Origin: Sepiola atlantica
Lineage: Eukaryota > Mollusca > Cephalopoda > Sepiida > Sepiolidae
Assembly (NCBI GenBank): GCA_963556195.1
Contig: OY744520.1
Span: forward strand, 6,842,704 to 6,906,703
Direction: 5' to 3'
Length of the DNA: 64,000 nucleotides
Of the stretch, positions 46,184 through 57,744 are shown piece after piece. The position numbers were made by a program, and so were the translations under genes. The notes under the pieces were generated by a model. It was given only the letters and a program-made list of their open reading frames with translations, had not been told where the DNA came from and did no database searches. Position 1 is the first letter of the stretch. Each line of letters starts with the position of its first letter.

Positions 46184-46188
<5 letters not shown>
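43853..46188. mobile_element. Candidate DNA transposon with GGGCTTTACA inverted ends and GGAGC-rich subtermini
   Basis: GGGCTTTACACTACTTTCTG at 43853 and the complement of TGTAAAGCCC at 46179-46188 form inverted ends of at least 10 bases. Inside both ends the words GCTCC and GGAGC recur many times over about 150 bases (for example GGAGCCGCTCCTGC on the left; GGAGCGTGCTCC and GCGCGCTCCTTTTTGGAGCG on the right). The interior is AT-rich, with unassigned frames at 44152-44340, 44584-44796 (-) and 45446-45733. No transposase motif and no clear target duplication were found, so it may be a non-autonomous element, or two separate pieces of one family. Confidence 0.5.
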
Positions 46189-46222
<34 letters not shown>

Positions 46223-46255
46223 GTATATGTGTGTGTGTGTGTGTGTATATAAATT
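46189..46255. repeat. (TA)n plus (GT)n
   Basis: TA dinucleotide directly after the right end of the GGAGC element, then a GT run. Confidence 0.95.
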
Positions 46256-46799
46256 TACCCACGTTACATATCCTGTTGCCTTTAATACATATTCCATAAT
46301 TCATAATGAAAACTTCAATTGTATAAGATTTTACCAAGCACATGCATATTATTGACGTTCATGCGCGCGCACCGATCCTTTAAAGTGCATCACTTAATAT
46401 AACTCAAAACTTGATGTAGAGCAATTCTTTTCTCTATTAAATGTTTTGTATCTAACTTATTTAAAAAATTGTGCCTTTTTTGGCGTGGATAAGGGTAAAA
46501 AAGATCATTTTAATTCCCATACTTTTGATTTCGCAATATTTAATTCATGTGCCATCAATTTTAAAATAAGATCTGTGCTAGTTCCTCTCCGTGTAAAAGA
46601 AGATCCACTCCCACACGATCATGAAAATGCCCCCCGCTTTTTATCTGTAAATGTAATACGAAGTAATTTTCACGCGGGAAAATTCGGTTCAACAGTTCTT
46701 TCTCAAGACTTGATATCTCTACCCTTTACAGACGATGCCATCCTCATTGATGCCTTCGTATCGATAACCTTCTTATTTACGTACTTCTCACGGCTCAAG
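46256..46799. other. No recognised feature; one 119-codon frame
   Basis: The plus frame 46446-46805 starts MYLTYLKNCAFFGVDKGKKD and ends FSRLKM. It does not resemble a family I know. Its right end overlaps the SINE-like copy on the other strand, which argues against it being a gene. Confidence 0.4.
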
Positions 46800-47035
46800 A
46801 TGTGACACCATGTTGTTAAAGTGGAGAAAACCAACACCCATGAGGCGGAGGACACTCTGGTAGGGTTATAAAAATACCCGCGAACGGACTTGTCGGTATT
46901 CTCGGTAGGGGCACTACATGCAATAAGCAATAAAACAACACTCTTCCTTAAGCAGGGGGGCAATGCATGGGAGTGTGGCCTCACAGAACCTATCTGAACC
47001 ATACCTAATTCCAGCAAAGAAGCCAATCAGTTTCT
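46800..47035 (-). repeat. U2-SINE-like body
   Basis: The minus strand reads GAATTAGGTATGGTTCAGAT, CCCCCCTGCTTAAGGAAGAG, TGCCCCTACCGAGAATACCG, ACAAGTCCG, GGGTATTTTTATAACCCTAC and GGTGTCACATCTTGAG, the same block order as at 23.66-23.87 and 59.79-60.03 kb. No U2 head is visible in this copy. Confidence 0.6.
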
Positions 47036-47292
47036 AGATTTCCAGAATTATGCCAAGATTTCCCCTGCTGCTAAGAAGGCTGGAACCTCACAAGATCATC
47101 ACGCAAGGTCTCTTTTAAGTTATTGAGTTTTGAAACATCTAAAAGAAATTATCATTTAACATATCTTAACGCTTCATTTTTATAAGAATTGATGATATAA
47201 GTTCAAAAGACGCTCTTTTGCCGGCTTTTACTTTAGACCATCTTGTTACAACTTTATTTTGGAATTTTGACGAATTGCTTTGAATCCGTAAG
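47036..47292. other. No recognised feature
   Basis: Short unassigned stretch. Confidence 0.45.
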
Positions 47293-47462
47293 TGTTTACT
47301 GTTATTATTATTAGTAGTAGTAGCATTAGTATTATTATTAGTAGTAGTATTAGTAGTAGTAGCATTAGTATTATTATTATTAGTAGTAGTATTAATAGTA
47401 GCATTAGTATTATTATTAGTAGTAGTATTAGTAGTAGTAGCATTAGTAGTATTAGTATCATA
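47293..47462. repeat. (ATT)n/(AGT)n triplet-repeat array
   Basis: ATT and AGT/TAG triplets alternate in blocks with a recurring GTAGCATTAGTATTATTATT word. A short AGT run recurs at 47650-47670. Open frames on both strands (runs of S/I or L/I) are products of the triplet repeat. Confidence 0.93.
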
Positions 47463-49265
47463 ATTTCGGTTGTCTTTTTTGTTTCATGTTGTATTTGGAA
47501 TGCCAGACAATATTTCCCACCCAGAAATCTGTACTATCAGTCGTTGTCATATATTTATGTTGATACCCCATGACACGTACAGCATGTAAAAGGTTCTAAA
47601 TGCCAAATTTGGTGCAATTCTAACAGTTTTAGAGTTTAATAAGTGTTTGTAGCATTAGTAGTAGTAGTAACATGTTTACCTCCTATGACACATTCGACAT
47701 CTCAAGGATGCTTAATGTTAAATTTGCAATTATGTCGAGTAGTTTTCGAGCCTACAGTGATGTCAAACCGAGAAAAAAACTTACTTAACTGTTATAAAAA
47801 TCCTTAAGGAATTTTATTAGAAAGATAGCTTTTATTTTATTATATTTTAAATTTAATTATTTTTTTCTTGGAAATGAATTTATTTCATTTTAACTTTAAA
47901 TAATGCTGGAAAATATTTTTTGCAAACAAGAAAAGTGTTAACTTATGAAGAGATAGAAAATCAGTTTGCCATAAAAGAAAAATGAATCCTCGTTTTGATT
48001 ATTTCTCTAAAGAAAACATTTGCTAGAGTGACGTTGATCCTAATTGCTTTTTAAATCAAAATGTGTTCTAAAACCTAATCTACTGCAAATTCCCTTCCAA
48101 AAAATAAATATACTTTAAGGCGACACATGTCTGGTCAGTTTGCAGATAATCATGACATCATCAAACGTCAACCATTTTGTTTCTGTTGTCGTCTGTCAAA
48201 ATTGATGAAAAGCTAAAGTAAACATTGTTATACGTCAGCTTTAACCGGGTTAATTTGTCTTTTGTGACGTAATATTTGCGAAACACTTTATCGTACGTTT
48301 AATACCTGATATACCTGATCTGAATAAATGCTCTTTATATTAAAATACTTCGTTCATATTTTACAAGTTAAATACGACTTCACAAATTCCAGATATGCTC
48401 ACGAAACTCTTATGACATATGCAGAATTCATTCATATAGAATCAATGAAGTTTTTAAGCTTTTGTGTGGGGTCTTCTATTTAAGAGTAGTTTTGTTAATC
48501 CTAAAACCCAAACTTAATTCCATCAAATTCAAATGTTACGTAACGTATATTTGTAGTCTGTTCATTTTTTTAAAGACACCCAATAAAATTGATTAAACAG
48601 ATAGTTTAATAGGAAAGAATAATTGTTTTTTATTTTATTAATATTTGAAACCAAAATATGACCAATAACCTACGCTGTATAAATCAGTATTTTATGTTAA
48701 CCGGAACTGTTTTTTAAATATCCGGAAGTGACTAAAATTTGTAAAAAATCCTTTAACTTTTCTAAAATGCTAGGAGTTGACTTTTTGTAGCAAGGGAAAG
48801 TTGTTAATATCAGACTGTGTCATATAATAATCAAACAATAATGTAACGTACACACGATTATTATTTAATGTGCATCCTTCAAAATTTACTTATGTGCAGA
48901 TAAGCAATAAGAAAATCAATCATTATTAGTAAATGTTTCAACTATCTTTCATTTAATAAGCATAAAAGCAAAGAAATGCCGTGTTCCTTTACAAATATTC
49001 GATGTTTCCGTTGTCAATCTCCCACTTCGTTGATTGTGCATTAAGTGTAAATTGTACTCGTCACTGCTGCAACCTTTTCTATTAATAAATCTCTATTTCC
49101 GAAGCCGTGTCTTCTCTCAAAAGGTTCGAAGCAGTGGCGAAATGACGCCCCGTGTCCCGAGAAAGAAATGAATGATAACGTAACAATTGTAGCATTTCTT
49201 TTCTCTTCCCACTGTCTCGTCATACAATAGCGTAACGAAAAGAGTAAAATGGTCTTATTTTTTTC
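47463..49265. other. AT-rich region with a minor dispersed repeat
   Basis: CCAAATTTGGTGCAATTCTA near 47608 has weaker relatives at 26798 (CCAAATTCAGTGCAATTCTA) and 50120 (CCAAATTAGGTGCACTTCTG). No gene is recognised. Confidence 0.5.
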
Positions 49266-49673
49266 CATTAAACTTCAGTGTAAGTTCTCATAAATCAAGG
49301 GGTCCCTTCCTAGGTCTAACACGTGATCTCTATATGAGATAAATAGTTATCCGAGTGTTCCATTAAAGTTCTCCTTTACCTCTCAAACGTTGAGTTAATA
49401 AAGAAGTGAAGAGCATTAAGTTTCTTCTCCTCAGTTGATCATTTAACTTTGTTATAGTATATATTTCTTGTGGTCTTTTGGTCTTGCCGGATTACAGGAC
49501 CAGAATTCGTTTAGTCTAATAGAGTATCCAGCTTAGTACTGTTACATGAGGTGGTGCACCATTCCTCGTATGATCCAGTGTATAGCCGTGTCCAGGGGAC
49601 TTTATTTGGGCTTCGAATACTATGTCATTTTGAATATTTGGTCAGGGTTTATTTGTAGGGTGAAGTATCCTCA
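49266..49673 (+). repeat. Dispersed repeat, copy 1 (about 400 bp)
   Basis: The plus strand matches the minus strand of 52190-52572 over its whole length. Shared words include AATCAAGG, GATCTCTATAT, CCATTAAAGTTCT, CTCAAACGTTGAGTT, TATAGTATAT, TCTTGGTCTT-like, CATTTTGAATATTT and GTCAGGGTTTA. Copy 1 runs directly into (TA)n at 49674. No open frame is shared. Confidence 0.8.
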
Positions 49674-49840
<167 letters not shown>

Positions 49841-49843
<3 letters not shown>

Positions 49844-51426
49844 TAATATAACAAAAGATATAAGAGGCAACTAATATCTTTAATTAGTGAATATCCGGAT
49901 AAAAATATAGCTCAATATACTGGATAGAGCATTAATAGCACTAGATGAAGTGAAAGAATAAAATAAGGTGCGAATTAAATTTTATTAGAATTCAAAGTTC
50001 AAGCAAAGTTCTTTAAAGTCTTTAAAGTTTGATCTATTCCATACGTAGGACAGTTTGTGTTTGATTTAAGTATCATACAATTAGTATTGTTATTTTTTTT
50101 TATTGCATCTAATAATATACCAAATTAGGTGCACTTCTGCACAATAGTTTCGGAGCCAGCATCTCTACATATATAAAGTTAACGGATCCTCTATCCGCCT
50201 TCTCATATCAGTCAATAATTGAATCTATGGTGTAAGCCCTGTGTTATCATACTTTAGTAACTGCATGAATTTGGAAAATAATTTTTACACTTAACTTTAA
50301 AGCATAGTAATATGTAACAAACATACCGACAACGTTTGAAATGTGTCTGCATTGGCACATATTATTGTAGCATTTGCAATCTTTACGAGTTAACAGCAAA
50401 GCGACATTTTCACTCCGTTTCATTAGTCGGTCTCCCTCATTTCTTTTTTAATTTTTTTTCGGTCGCCATTTGTATTCAATCGACTTTCTCACTCCATCCA
50501 TCAAAAATCGTCGTCGGCTGCAGAGAAAATGAAGAGCTTTCTTTTCTATTATCTTTTTTACTTGATGTAATTTTGTTTTCTGCGGCGTTTCGGTTTTATT
50601 TATTTTTAGTTTCTTTACTAATTTGATGGCTCAGTGTTTTGAAAAACTGTAATTAAGTAATATAGGGCAACATACAGTGGATAATTGCTTTCTATCTAGA
50701 TGTAATTGTTTTTTATATTGTATATACTTGTTTTAATAAATAAGTATTTTTATCACTTTGAGGGGAAAGCAGGGCAGTAAATTTAAAAATCAAAACCACA
50801 CTCTAACCTACATACGGTAAAGGAAGCGGGATTTTATATGAAAATGAATGATCATACATGAGCTTAACACTTTCCTGTAGCTACACGACATTCGCTCTTC
50901 ATAAGTATACTTGACTGGCCTCTAGCGTCTACCTTACTTGAAAACAAATAATGTCATGTGTAATAGACCACACAATTACAGTTTTTATGATCAGTAATTC
51001 TGTGAAATTGCAGTAAACATTTAAGCTAAGTACAACGCATTATCCATATGGTTCAATCAAAAAACAAAACCAAGATCTGATGTCTTGAATTTCTAAAACT
51101 AAATAATCTACTTAATATTGTAATTTGAAATGATTAAGTTCATTTTTCAAATAAAATCAGTCAAACAATTGCCTTATTAAATAAATTCCTAGTGTTATGG
51201 GTGGCAGTGGAAATAGTAAAAACTGTGAGTGTAAAAACTCCATCGCCCTCGTTTATTTATGACTAATCAAACAATAAAATATCGGTTATGATTCAATGTT
51301 AAAATCGATTTTAAATACATTATTTATTATTTAACAGGCCAATATTTGCCATTAATCACTGACGAAACATAAATGTACGTTATGATAAGAAAGCTACTGA
51401 CCACAAAGATGGTGGGAAGCCGACTC

Positions 51427-51427
<1 letters not shown>
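49841..51427. other. AT-rich region without recognised features
   Basis: A 96-codon frame at 50336-50626 is unassigned. No RNA or repeat array is visible apart from short homopolymers. Confidence 0.5.

Positions 51428-51484
<57 letters not shown>
51428..51484. repeat. (TA)n
   Basis: About 57 bases of TA dinucleotide. Confidence 0.97.
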
Positions 51485-51486
<2 letters not shown>

Positions 51487-51640
51487 CATTTTTGGCGTAT
51501 TAATTTACGTACGTTCCAATGATTCAAAATAAACAACAATTTTGTGTATGATCGTTTCTGAGTCGATATGAAGTCTTCATCAGCACATGGAATACACACC
51601 CAGTTCGGAGTTAAAACATAACACCATGACATTATGTATG

Positions 51641-51648
<8 letters not shown>

Positions 51649-51688
<40 letters not shown>

Positions 51689-51708
51689 AGAGAGAGAGAG
51701 AGAGAGCA
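51649..51708. repeat. (TA)n followed by (GA)n
   Basis: TA dinucleotide to about 51687, then GA dinucleotide. Confidence 0.95.
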
Positions 51709-52001
51709 TTTATTCTGCTTAATTATGCCACTTTTATTTGTTCCATTTTCCTAATCCTTTCAGTTTACAAAATCAGAAAGATTAATAAATGTCACATACG
51801 TATCACGAGTACTTTCAATTCTTTGTCGAATCAGCTTCAGGTGATAAAAACAATGAACAGCTTTTTATAAAAAAAAAATTATTATCAGAAGATGTATTCG
51901 ACAAAGTCGTTTTTCCATTTGAAACTAAAAGAAAATATTAGAAATATTGCAAAAAATAGAAAAAGGTATTAAAACAGGAATTCTGTTGTGTTTAACAATG
52001 G

Positions 52002-52004
<3 letters not shown>

Positions 52005-52088
<84 letters not shown>
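52005..52088. repeat. (CA)n followed by (TA)n
   Basis: CA dinucleotide to about 52037, then TA dinucleotide. Confidence 0.97.
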
Positions 52089-52089
<1 letters not shown>

Positions 52090-52189
52090 CGTATATGAAG
52101 AGAACTTGAATGCCTACTCGACATTGTCCTTGGTGTCTATGGTCTCTTTATGCAGGTTTTTTGGGGGACAACCTGGCATGTAGATACTT

Positions 52190-52572
52190 CTCCTTACACG
52201 TAAACCCTGACTAAATATTCAAAATGACATTGTATTCGCTGCCCAAATACTGGCTTATATGAGGAATTGTGCACCTTCTACAAGTGATGTTTCCTATAAT
52301 AACAGCACTAAGCTGAATACCCCACCAGACTAGATGAATTATTCGCCTGGAATCCGGTAAGACCAAGAGACTACAAGAAAGATATACTATAACATAATTC
52401 ACTTATCGATTTGTGATTGGAAAATTAATGTTAACTTCTTTACGAACTCAACGTTTGAGACGTAAAGTAGAACTTTAATGGAATATTCGAATATCTATGT
52501 ATCTTATATAGAGATCAAATGTTAGTCCCAAGAAGGGGCGCCTTGATTTCTGAGAACTTCAATTGAATTAAA
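52190..52572 (-). repeat. Dispersed repeat, copy 2 (inverted relative to copy 1)
   Basis: This is the reverse-orientation partner of 49266-49673. Copy 2 has an extra segment near 52280-52295 not present in copy 1. (TA)n lies about 100 bases to its left and directly to its right (52577). Confidence 0.8.
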
Positions 52573-52573
52573 A

Positions 52574-52576
<3 letters not shown>

Positions 52577-52611
<35 letters not shown>
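52577..52611. repeat. (TA)n
   Basis: About 35 bases of TA dinucleotide between two dispersed repeats. Confidence 0.97.
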
Positions 52612-52612
<1 letters not shown>

Positions 52613-52613
52613 C

Positions 52614-52948
52614 ATATTAACTCTGTTTGTGTGTCTATTCGCCTAATTTTTTTGTCTTATGTTCACTCAAACCGCTGTACAGAATTACTTGAAAATTAGC
52701 ATGTGGACTACTGACCTCTCAGTGAATGTCATAGGCTATATAAGAAATATGATACTTCAACGCTGGAGGGCCCCGGGGGGGGGGCGCACAAACCACACTG
52801 AAAACTGTTTTCCCCTAGATTCAAATGCAATTTAAACCATAGGTAAATGACCAAAAATGATGTCTATTCCCAAAATTTCAGCAAATTTGATATTAAGATG
52901 GTCCCCGGGGGCACAACCCCTCCACTGAAAACTGTTTTCCCTTTGATT

Positions 52949-52955
<7 letters not shown>
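52614..52955 (+). repeat. Helitron-like dispersed repeat, copy 1
   Basis: CTCAAACCGCTGTACAGAAT, TTACTTGAAAATTAGCATGT, GGTCATAGGCTATATAAG-like and CACTGAAAACTGTTTTCCC recur in order in 53221-53550. The style (TGTTTGTGTGTCT..., CCGCTG.ACAGAATT, ATAGGCTAT) resembles the left part of Helitrons common in invertebrates. This is an inference from style only. (TA)n follows directly. Confidence 0.6.

Positions 52956-52982
<27 letters not shown>
52956..52982. repeat. (TA)n
   Basis: About 27 bases of TA dinucleotide. Confidence 0.95.
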
Positions 52983-52983
<1 letters not shown>

Positions 52984-52985
<2 letters not shown>

Positions 52986-53030
52986 TATTTTTATTTACAC
53001 AGAGACGTACAAAATCTGCGACACTGGCAT
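52984..53030 (+). repeat. Half of the 60.9-kb palindrome family
   Basis: TTTTATTTACACAGAGACGT and ACAAAATCTGCGACACTGGC match the arm of the palindrome at 60856-61025. Only one arm is present here. Confidence 0.6.
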
Positions 53031-53220
53031 TATTTAGGTCTAATGATATAAGAATATATTGAAGTTTTGATGTGAATGTAGTCAATATGGATTGAAAAAA
53101 CTTTTGCATTTATTCCTTTAGATATATATAAAGTAAGATTTCCCTCTATTTCATTGACCAATTAAAACCAGATAATTAACAATCGTTTGTGGTGAAGAGA
53201 GTTAATAAAATGTATATATA

Positions 53221-53548
53221 AAATAGTAACTGTTTGTGTGTGTGTGTCTCTGCTTGATCTTTGTGTCTTATGTTCACTCAAACCGCTGGACAGAATTGCT
53301 TGAAAATTTTAATGTGGACTACTGACCTCTCGGTGAAGGTCATAGGCTATATAAGAAATATATCACTTCAACGCTGGGGGTCTCCCCCACCCAAACTGTT
53401 TTCCCTTAGATTCAAATGAAATTTAAACCATAACTAAATGATCAAAAATGATGTCTATTCTCGAAAATTTCAGCAAATTTTGATATTAAGGTGGTCGTCC
53501 GGGTACACAATCCCTCCACTGAAAATTGTTTTCCTTTTAATTCAAATG

Positions 53549-53586
<38 letters not shown>

Positions 53587-53592
53587 TATATA
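53221..53592 (+). repeat. Helitron-like dispersed repeat, copy 2, and (TA)n
   Basis: This is a direct-orientation partner of 52614-52955, about 607 bases downstream, again followed directly by (TA)n (53551-53592). Runs of G or C in the middle differ between the copies. Confidence 0.6.
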
Positions 53593-53879
53593 TCAAGGAG
53601 AAAACTTCTCTGTCTCTGCATGTCTGTCCCTAAAAACGAACACATACTAGGAAGTGTACTTTCAATATAATTGTATTCACATGCACAATTTGCATGTGAA
53701 GATAATGGAAGTATTTTTGCGTCTTTGGCTACCCCTTAAAGAACCTAATGACAATTTTCAAACATGTTACACAATGAAATTAATCTATTTATTAGCGTTA
53801 GTTTAAGATTATTAACATATATCTGAATAGCTCGGTGAGTAAGATATCTTGCTGACAGCATCAAGGTTGCTGTTAAAGT

Positions 53880-53954
53880 AAACTCTCCCTACCATGATGT
53901 TGCATATGATGCTATCCCACATTCTAACCTGAGCAACACCGGGTAGCTCTGCTA

Positions 53955-53956
<2 letters not shown>
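53880..53956 (+). repeat. Helitron-like 3' end
   Basis: CTGAGCAACACCGGGTAGCT then CTGCTAGT ends directly at (TA)n. An ending in CTAGT preceded by GCAACACCGGGTAG resembles the CTRR-type terminus of Helitrons. Similar ends occur at 61650-61660 (ACAGCTAGT) and 63868-63896 (CCGGGCAACGCCGCG then ACAGCTAGT). Confidence 0.45.

Positions 53957-54030
<74 letters not shown>
53957..54030. repeat. (TA)n
   Basis: About 74 bases of TA dinucleotide. Confidence 0.97.
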
Positions 54031-54034
<4 letters not shown>

Positions 54035-54039
54035 TTTGT

Positions 54040-54500
54040 CTAGAAAAATCTCTCTTACTTTCTCTGATTTTATAGATGACGTCATAATTTCGTGACTGTG
54101 TTCGGTAATGCTCCATGTCTGTTTTAATTGATGATAACATCCTTTAGTAACCCTTCGTCTAGATAAAACGTATTAAAGGAGTTCTTCCTCTTTTTTTCTC
54201 TCTACCTCGTTTGGTGAATGGCATGATATTATGACGTTATCCTCTGTGCACGGTTATCGACACAAAAGCCGACGTCATTGATTCTTCAAAAGTAGAAACG
54301 TGGCAAAAAGTCTGCAAGGTCCACAGTTTCAGTAGTATTCTAAACCGCCCGGTGTCTAGATGTTCTTCTAGTAGATTGCTGTAGCCATTCAGGTCATGGG
54401 TCATATATATAAAACGCCATAAAGGTTATCTCCCCATTCCCTCGCTCTCTTTCTCTTTGATTTAATGGATGACGTCATCCTTTTGTGACGTCATCCAGTG
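54040..54500. repeat. Diverged repeat with three TGACGTCA sites
   Basis: TCTCTGATTTTATAGATGAC-type sequence near 54061 recurs as CTCTTTGATTTAATGGATGA near 54453, and a weaker form near 54200-54245. Perfect TGACGTCA palindromes (the CREB/ATF consensus) lie at 54077-54084, 54470-54477 and 54486-54493. Whether they are regulatory is unknown; they are probably a property of the repeat. Confidence 0.5.
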
Positions 54501-54789
54501 TGCACGTGGGCAAGTTTTAATAATATATAGATATGATGGCTGTGTTTATACATCAACTTTTCTAGAGACCTAGCAATTCATTATAGGTTGATTTTCTTTT
54601 TTCGATCTTTCCACGTACATAAGCCATCATCAGTGTATATAGGATAGCTTGTCTAACCCAACTCTAAATAATTTGACTTGACTAATCCTGAAGGCGTAGG
54701 TGAAACATTGACAAATCTCAAGCTCCAGACGCGGTGCTGTGTCTTTCTCATGTTTTTCTAATGGCTGGATCGCCACACCTGTATACGTA

Positions 54790-54897
54790 TACAGCGCCTA
54801 GTATTCCAAAATGGTCACCCATCCGGTACTGACGAAGCTCAACGCCGCTTAACTTCGGTGATCTAACGAGAACTAGCGTGTCAACGTGATTATGTCG
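54790..54897 (-). rRNA. 5S rRNA pseudogene or 5S-derived repeat
   Basis: The minus strand reads ATCACGTTGACACGCTAGTT, CTCGTTAGATCACCGAAGTT, AAGCGGCGTTGAGCTTCGTC, AGTACCGGATGGGTGACCAT and TTTGGAATACTAGGCGCTGT. This matches animal 5S rRNA in order, including box A (AAGTTAAGCGG), the intermediate element (GGATGGGTGACC) and box C (GGAATACTAGG). Substitutions (for example CATTTTGG for CGCCTGGG) and loss of both ends of the terminal stem make it a pseudogene or the head of a 5S-derived SINE, although the internal promoter could still be recognisable. Confidence 0.8.
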
Positions 54898-57740
54898 CAA
54901 ATAATTTTATTTTCTATTATAAAATTTAAAAATAATAATTAAAAACAGTTATAAAATTCAAAGTTACGTTGATATAATAAAAACACAGAGATTAACTTGT
55001 TTCATAATTTCATATATTTATATTACAAAACTTCCACATGCAATGGTGAACCAACAGAGATTGAATAATATTAAATCAATTGTCAGTGTAGGCAGATGGT
55101 GAATTCAGTTTATGCATTAATGTTTACCAACGACTGAATAAACTTGCTAAATACAAAAAAAACTGGAAGTAGGGAGAGATCACGTTGTTTCGTAATTAGT
55201 GTTATTTGCTATTTTATTCCCTTCATAAGCCTTTGAGTATTATCCCGAATCACAGTGCATAATAATTGATGACTGAAAGAGCGGCCATGTTTACGCTGAC
55301 AATCGTTTCAAAACTCTAAATTTATCTACAGAAAAATTATCTTTTTCGGTTCCTTAAAGACTTAACATTCAATCACTATTTACATAACTTAATATTTTTC
55401 ACTTTCCATTTTTCCGTCTGTCGTGTCTTTTAGTTTCTGTTCACCTTTTAAATGTTGCTTTGGAGTGGGGTGATATTCACACACTTCCTGTAACCCGATA
55501 AGACGGAAAAGGTACAATTTAAGCATAATTTACTGATGAAGAACTTGAAAGTACAAAAATAAAATGGCGACTTCTTTTGCTAAGCAAATTATTGCAACTC
55601 AATTGGTTTAGAAATTTTGAAAACGCAATTAGTTAGTTAGGATGTTGATATGACGCCAGTCAATGGGTAGTGGAAGGATAGTTTATTAGGATTTGGTGAA
55701 CAAATAAATTTCAACCAGCAAATAACCTTGGTCGAAACAGGGAAAATGCGAAAACTGTTTATTTACACCAATTGTAAGCAAAATGAATCGAGATATATAT
55801 ACAGAAAGACAGCGATAAACAACGATGACAGACTTATGTATGCAGCTAGACATACATGGTAGACTTATGTATGCAGCTAAACATACATGGTAGACTTATG
55901 TATGCAGCTAAACATTCATGACGGCCGTAGTTCGCTAATAACACACATGCTTGTAAATCTACACGGAAGTCTTCGAGTTCCATTCCCGAGCATAAATGAA
56001 GTGACAGTGAGAATTTTGTTATAGTATTACTCGCATTAATAATAAAAAAGTTTTAAAGCCAGAAAAAATGTACGTGTTTTCTTTGTGTCTTCTGTGGACT
56101 AACAACAACTAGCGAAACAAACATAGTTGTTGGCGATACGATATATTTAAGGAACAGCAATAATCAGCATGAGAACGTAGTGTACAAAGCAAACAAACCG
56201 ATACGCTACAAGACTCTATCTGTTTTCGATCCCACTCAAAGGAATTATTGTACCACCTCATTAAAAGCGTAAGGCTTGTTACAGACTTAATTATAACCGT
56301 GTTATGACTTCCGTTTAAACAAACTATTCGGCAGTCAAATAAATTTCTTGGGTAAATGTTGTGAAGTTGTCCCACAGTAAATAATAAATAAAGGAAGTCA
56401 AGTCGAGGGTTGGTTTAACAAGTGTATTAACAGAGTAAGAAACTGACTAGCTCTTGGCTAGACAGTTACAAGACTGTGCTTTGTCTTCTGTGTGTCTCTG
56501 GTGACTCGCACTATTTATAGTGACAACCGGTGTTGTTTCTCCTGTGTAAGAACGGCCGGTGTAACAGTAAATATAAATTAATGTTCCAGTTTTTCAATGC
56601 AAATTTTAAATTCAGGAAATTTCAATCAGAAGGTCAGTACCGTATTAAGACAGGTATTTGGGCCCTAGAGATTCGTGATTCTTTGGCCACTTTTATATCC
56701 CAGCGTTGAGAATTCCAGGCTCTCATTTATGATACTACAGCAACTACACAATAAATTTGATTCCTCAAAATTCTCTAAAAAATTTTTAATTCATAAACAA
56801 ATATTAAATTATTACAGCTTTTATAGATTTTAACATGTACATATATATATATGTATATATGTAAACATATTTTTGCGACTTAAACACGATTCTAACCTTT
56901 TAAAAATTGTAAATGAAAAATACGTTTCAAAATTGCAGACTTTGTCCATCTTTTATTTAGAAGAAATCCTGAAAACTCAAAATTCGTTTGTTTCGAATGA
57001 CAAAACTGAAATGAATATTTGTCTACATTTCACGCTCAAACTGTGTTGACTTTAATACATATTCCCTAATTGATTTAGCTTAATTAATCAACTAATATTG
57101 CACCAGTACAATACCTCATCGTGTTACACCTGCACATATATATACGCATTAGAAAACTTTGATAATTATTTCATATTTCGATTTATTTCTTGAGTACAGT
57201 TTTTAAAATTCTTTTTGTTTACCTTTTTTGTTTGTGTAAGAAACTGATAAATACTTACATTTGTCTTGCTGATAAAAAATAACATATTTTTCACTATCTC
57301 TCTCATTTATTTTTGGGTTTTTTTTATTCTTGCTAAACTGTGCCGATATTAAATATGCGTGTGACATATCACGAGTTTTTTTGAGTTAATATTTCAAGTT
57401 GTTTTGCCTTTAAAAATCAGTATTCTAATTGGTTTGAGAAGACAGGCCAATAAAATATGTATGCTTCTTCTTTACAAAGCAGGTGTTATTTTTTTTATTA
57501 CAATGTCCATGGGAAGATGTTTTGATGGGGCTGGCGACGAAAATCTGCTTTGAAAATCAATGTCTGGAATTCGTTGACTTGAACTTGGCGTAAATATCTA
57601 CCCAATTTCGAGCGAGAACTGTACGGAATCTAGTGAAGTTCAGACGTGGAGCAGATCACAATAAGTTTAATAGGTTCCATTATTTTGATTTTTTTTCGTA
57701 AATTATAACAATTTCTTTATTCTGTTTATTTCCTCTACGA
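54898..57740. other. AT-rich region with one short tandem repeat
   Basis: Three copies of a 31-base unit (GACTTATGTATGCAGCTAAA then CATACATGGTA) lie at 55831-55920. GTGTTTTCTTTGTGTCTT with a following GTGGACTA at 56076 recurs near 58410. A minus frame at 56109-56375 is unassigned. No gene is recognised. Confidence 0.5.
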
Positions 57741-57744
57741 ATGG

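Noticed and set aside
46446..46805. A 119-codon frame as a possible host gene
   Set aside because: No domain is recognisable, and its 3' end overlaps a SINE-like repeat on the other strand.
47246..47573. Opposite-strand frames rich in L/I or S/I
   Set aside because: They are products of the ATT/AGT triplet array.
51540..51580. CTGATGA...GAAACGATC on the minus strand as a hammerhead
   Set aside because: Stem II has only two plausible pairs and no GUH cleavage site at the right place.
54600..54650. CTGATGATGG...GGAAAGATCGAAAA on the minus strand as a hammerhead
   Set aside because: No stem II can be drawn between the core halves.
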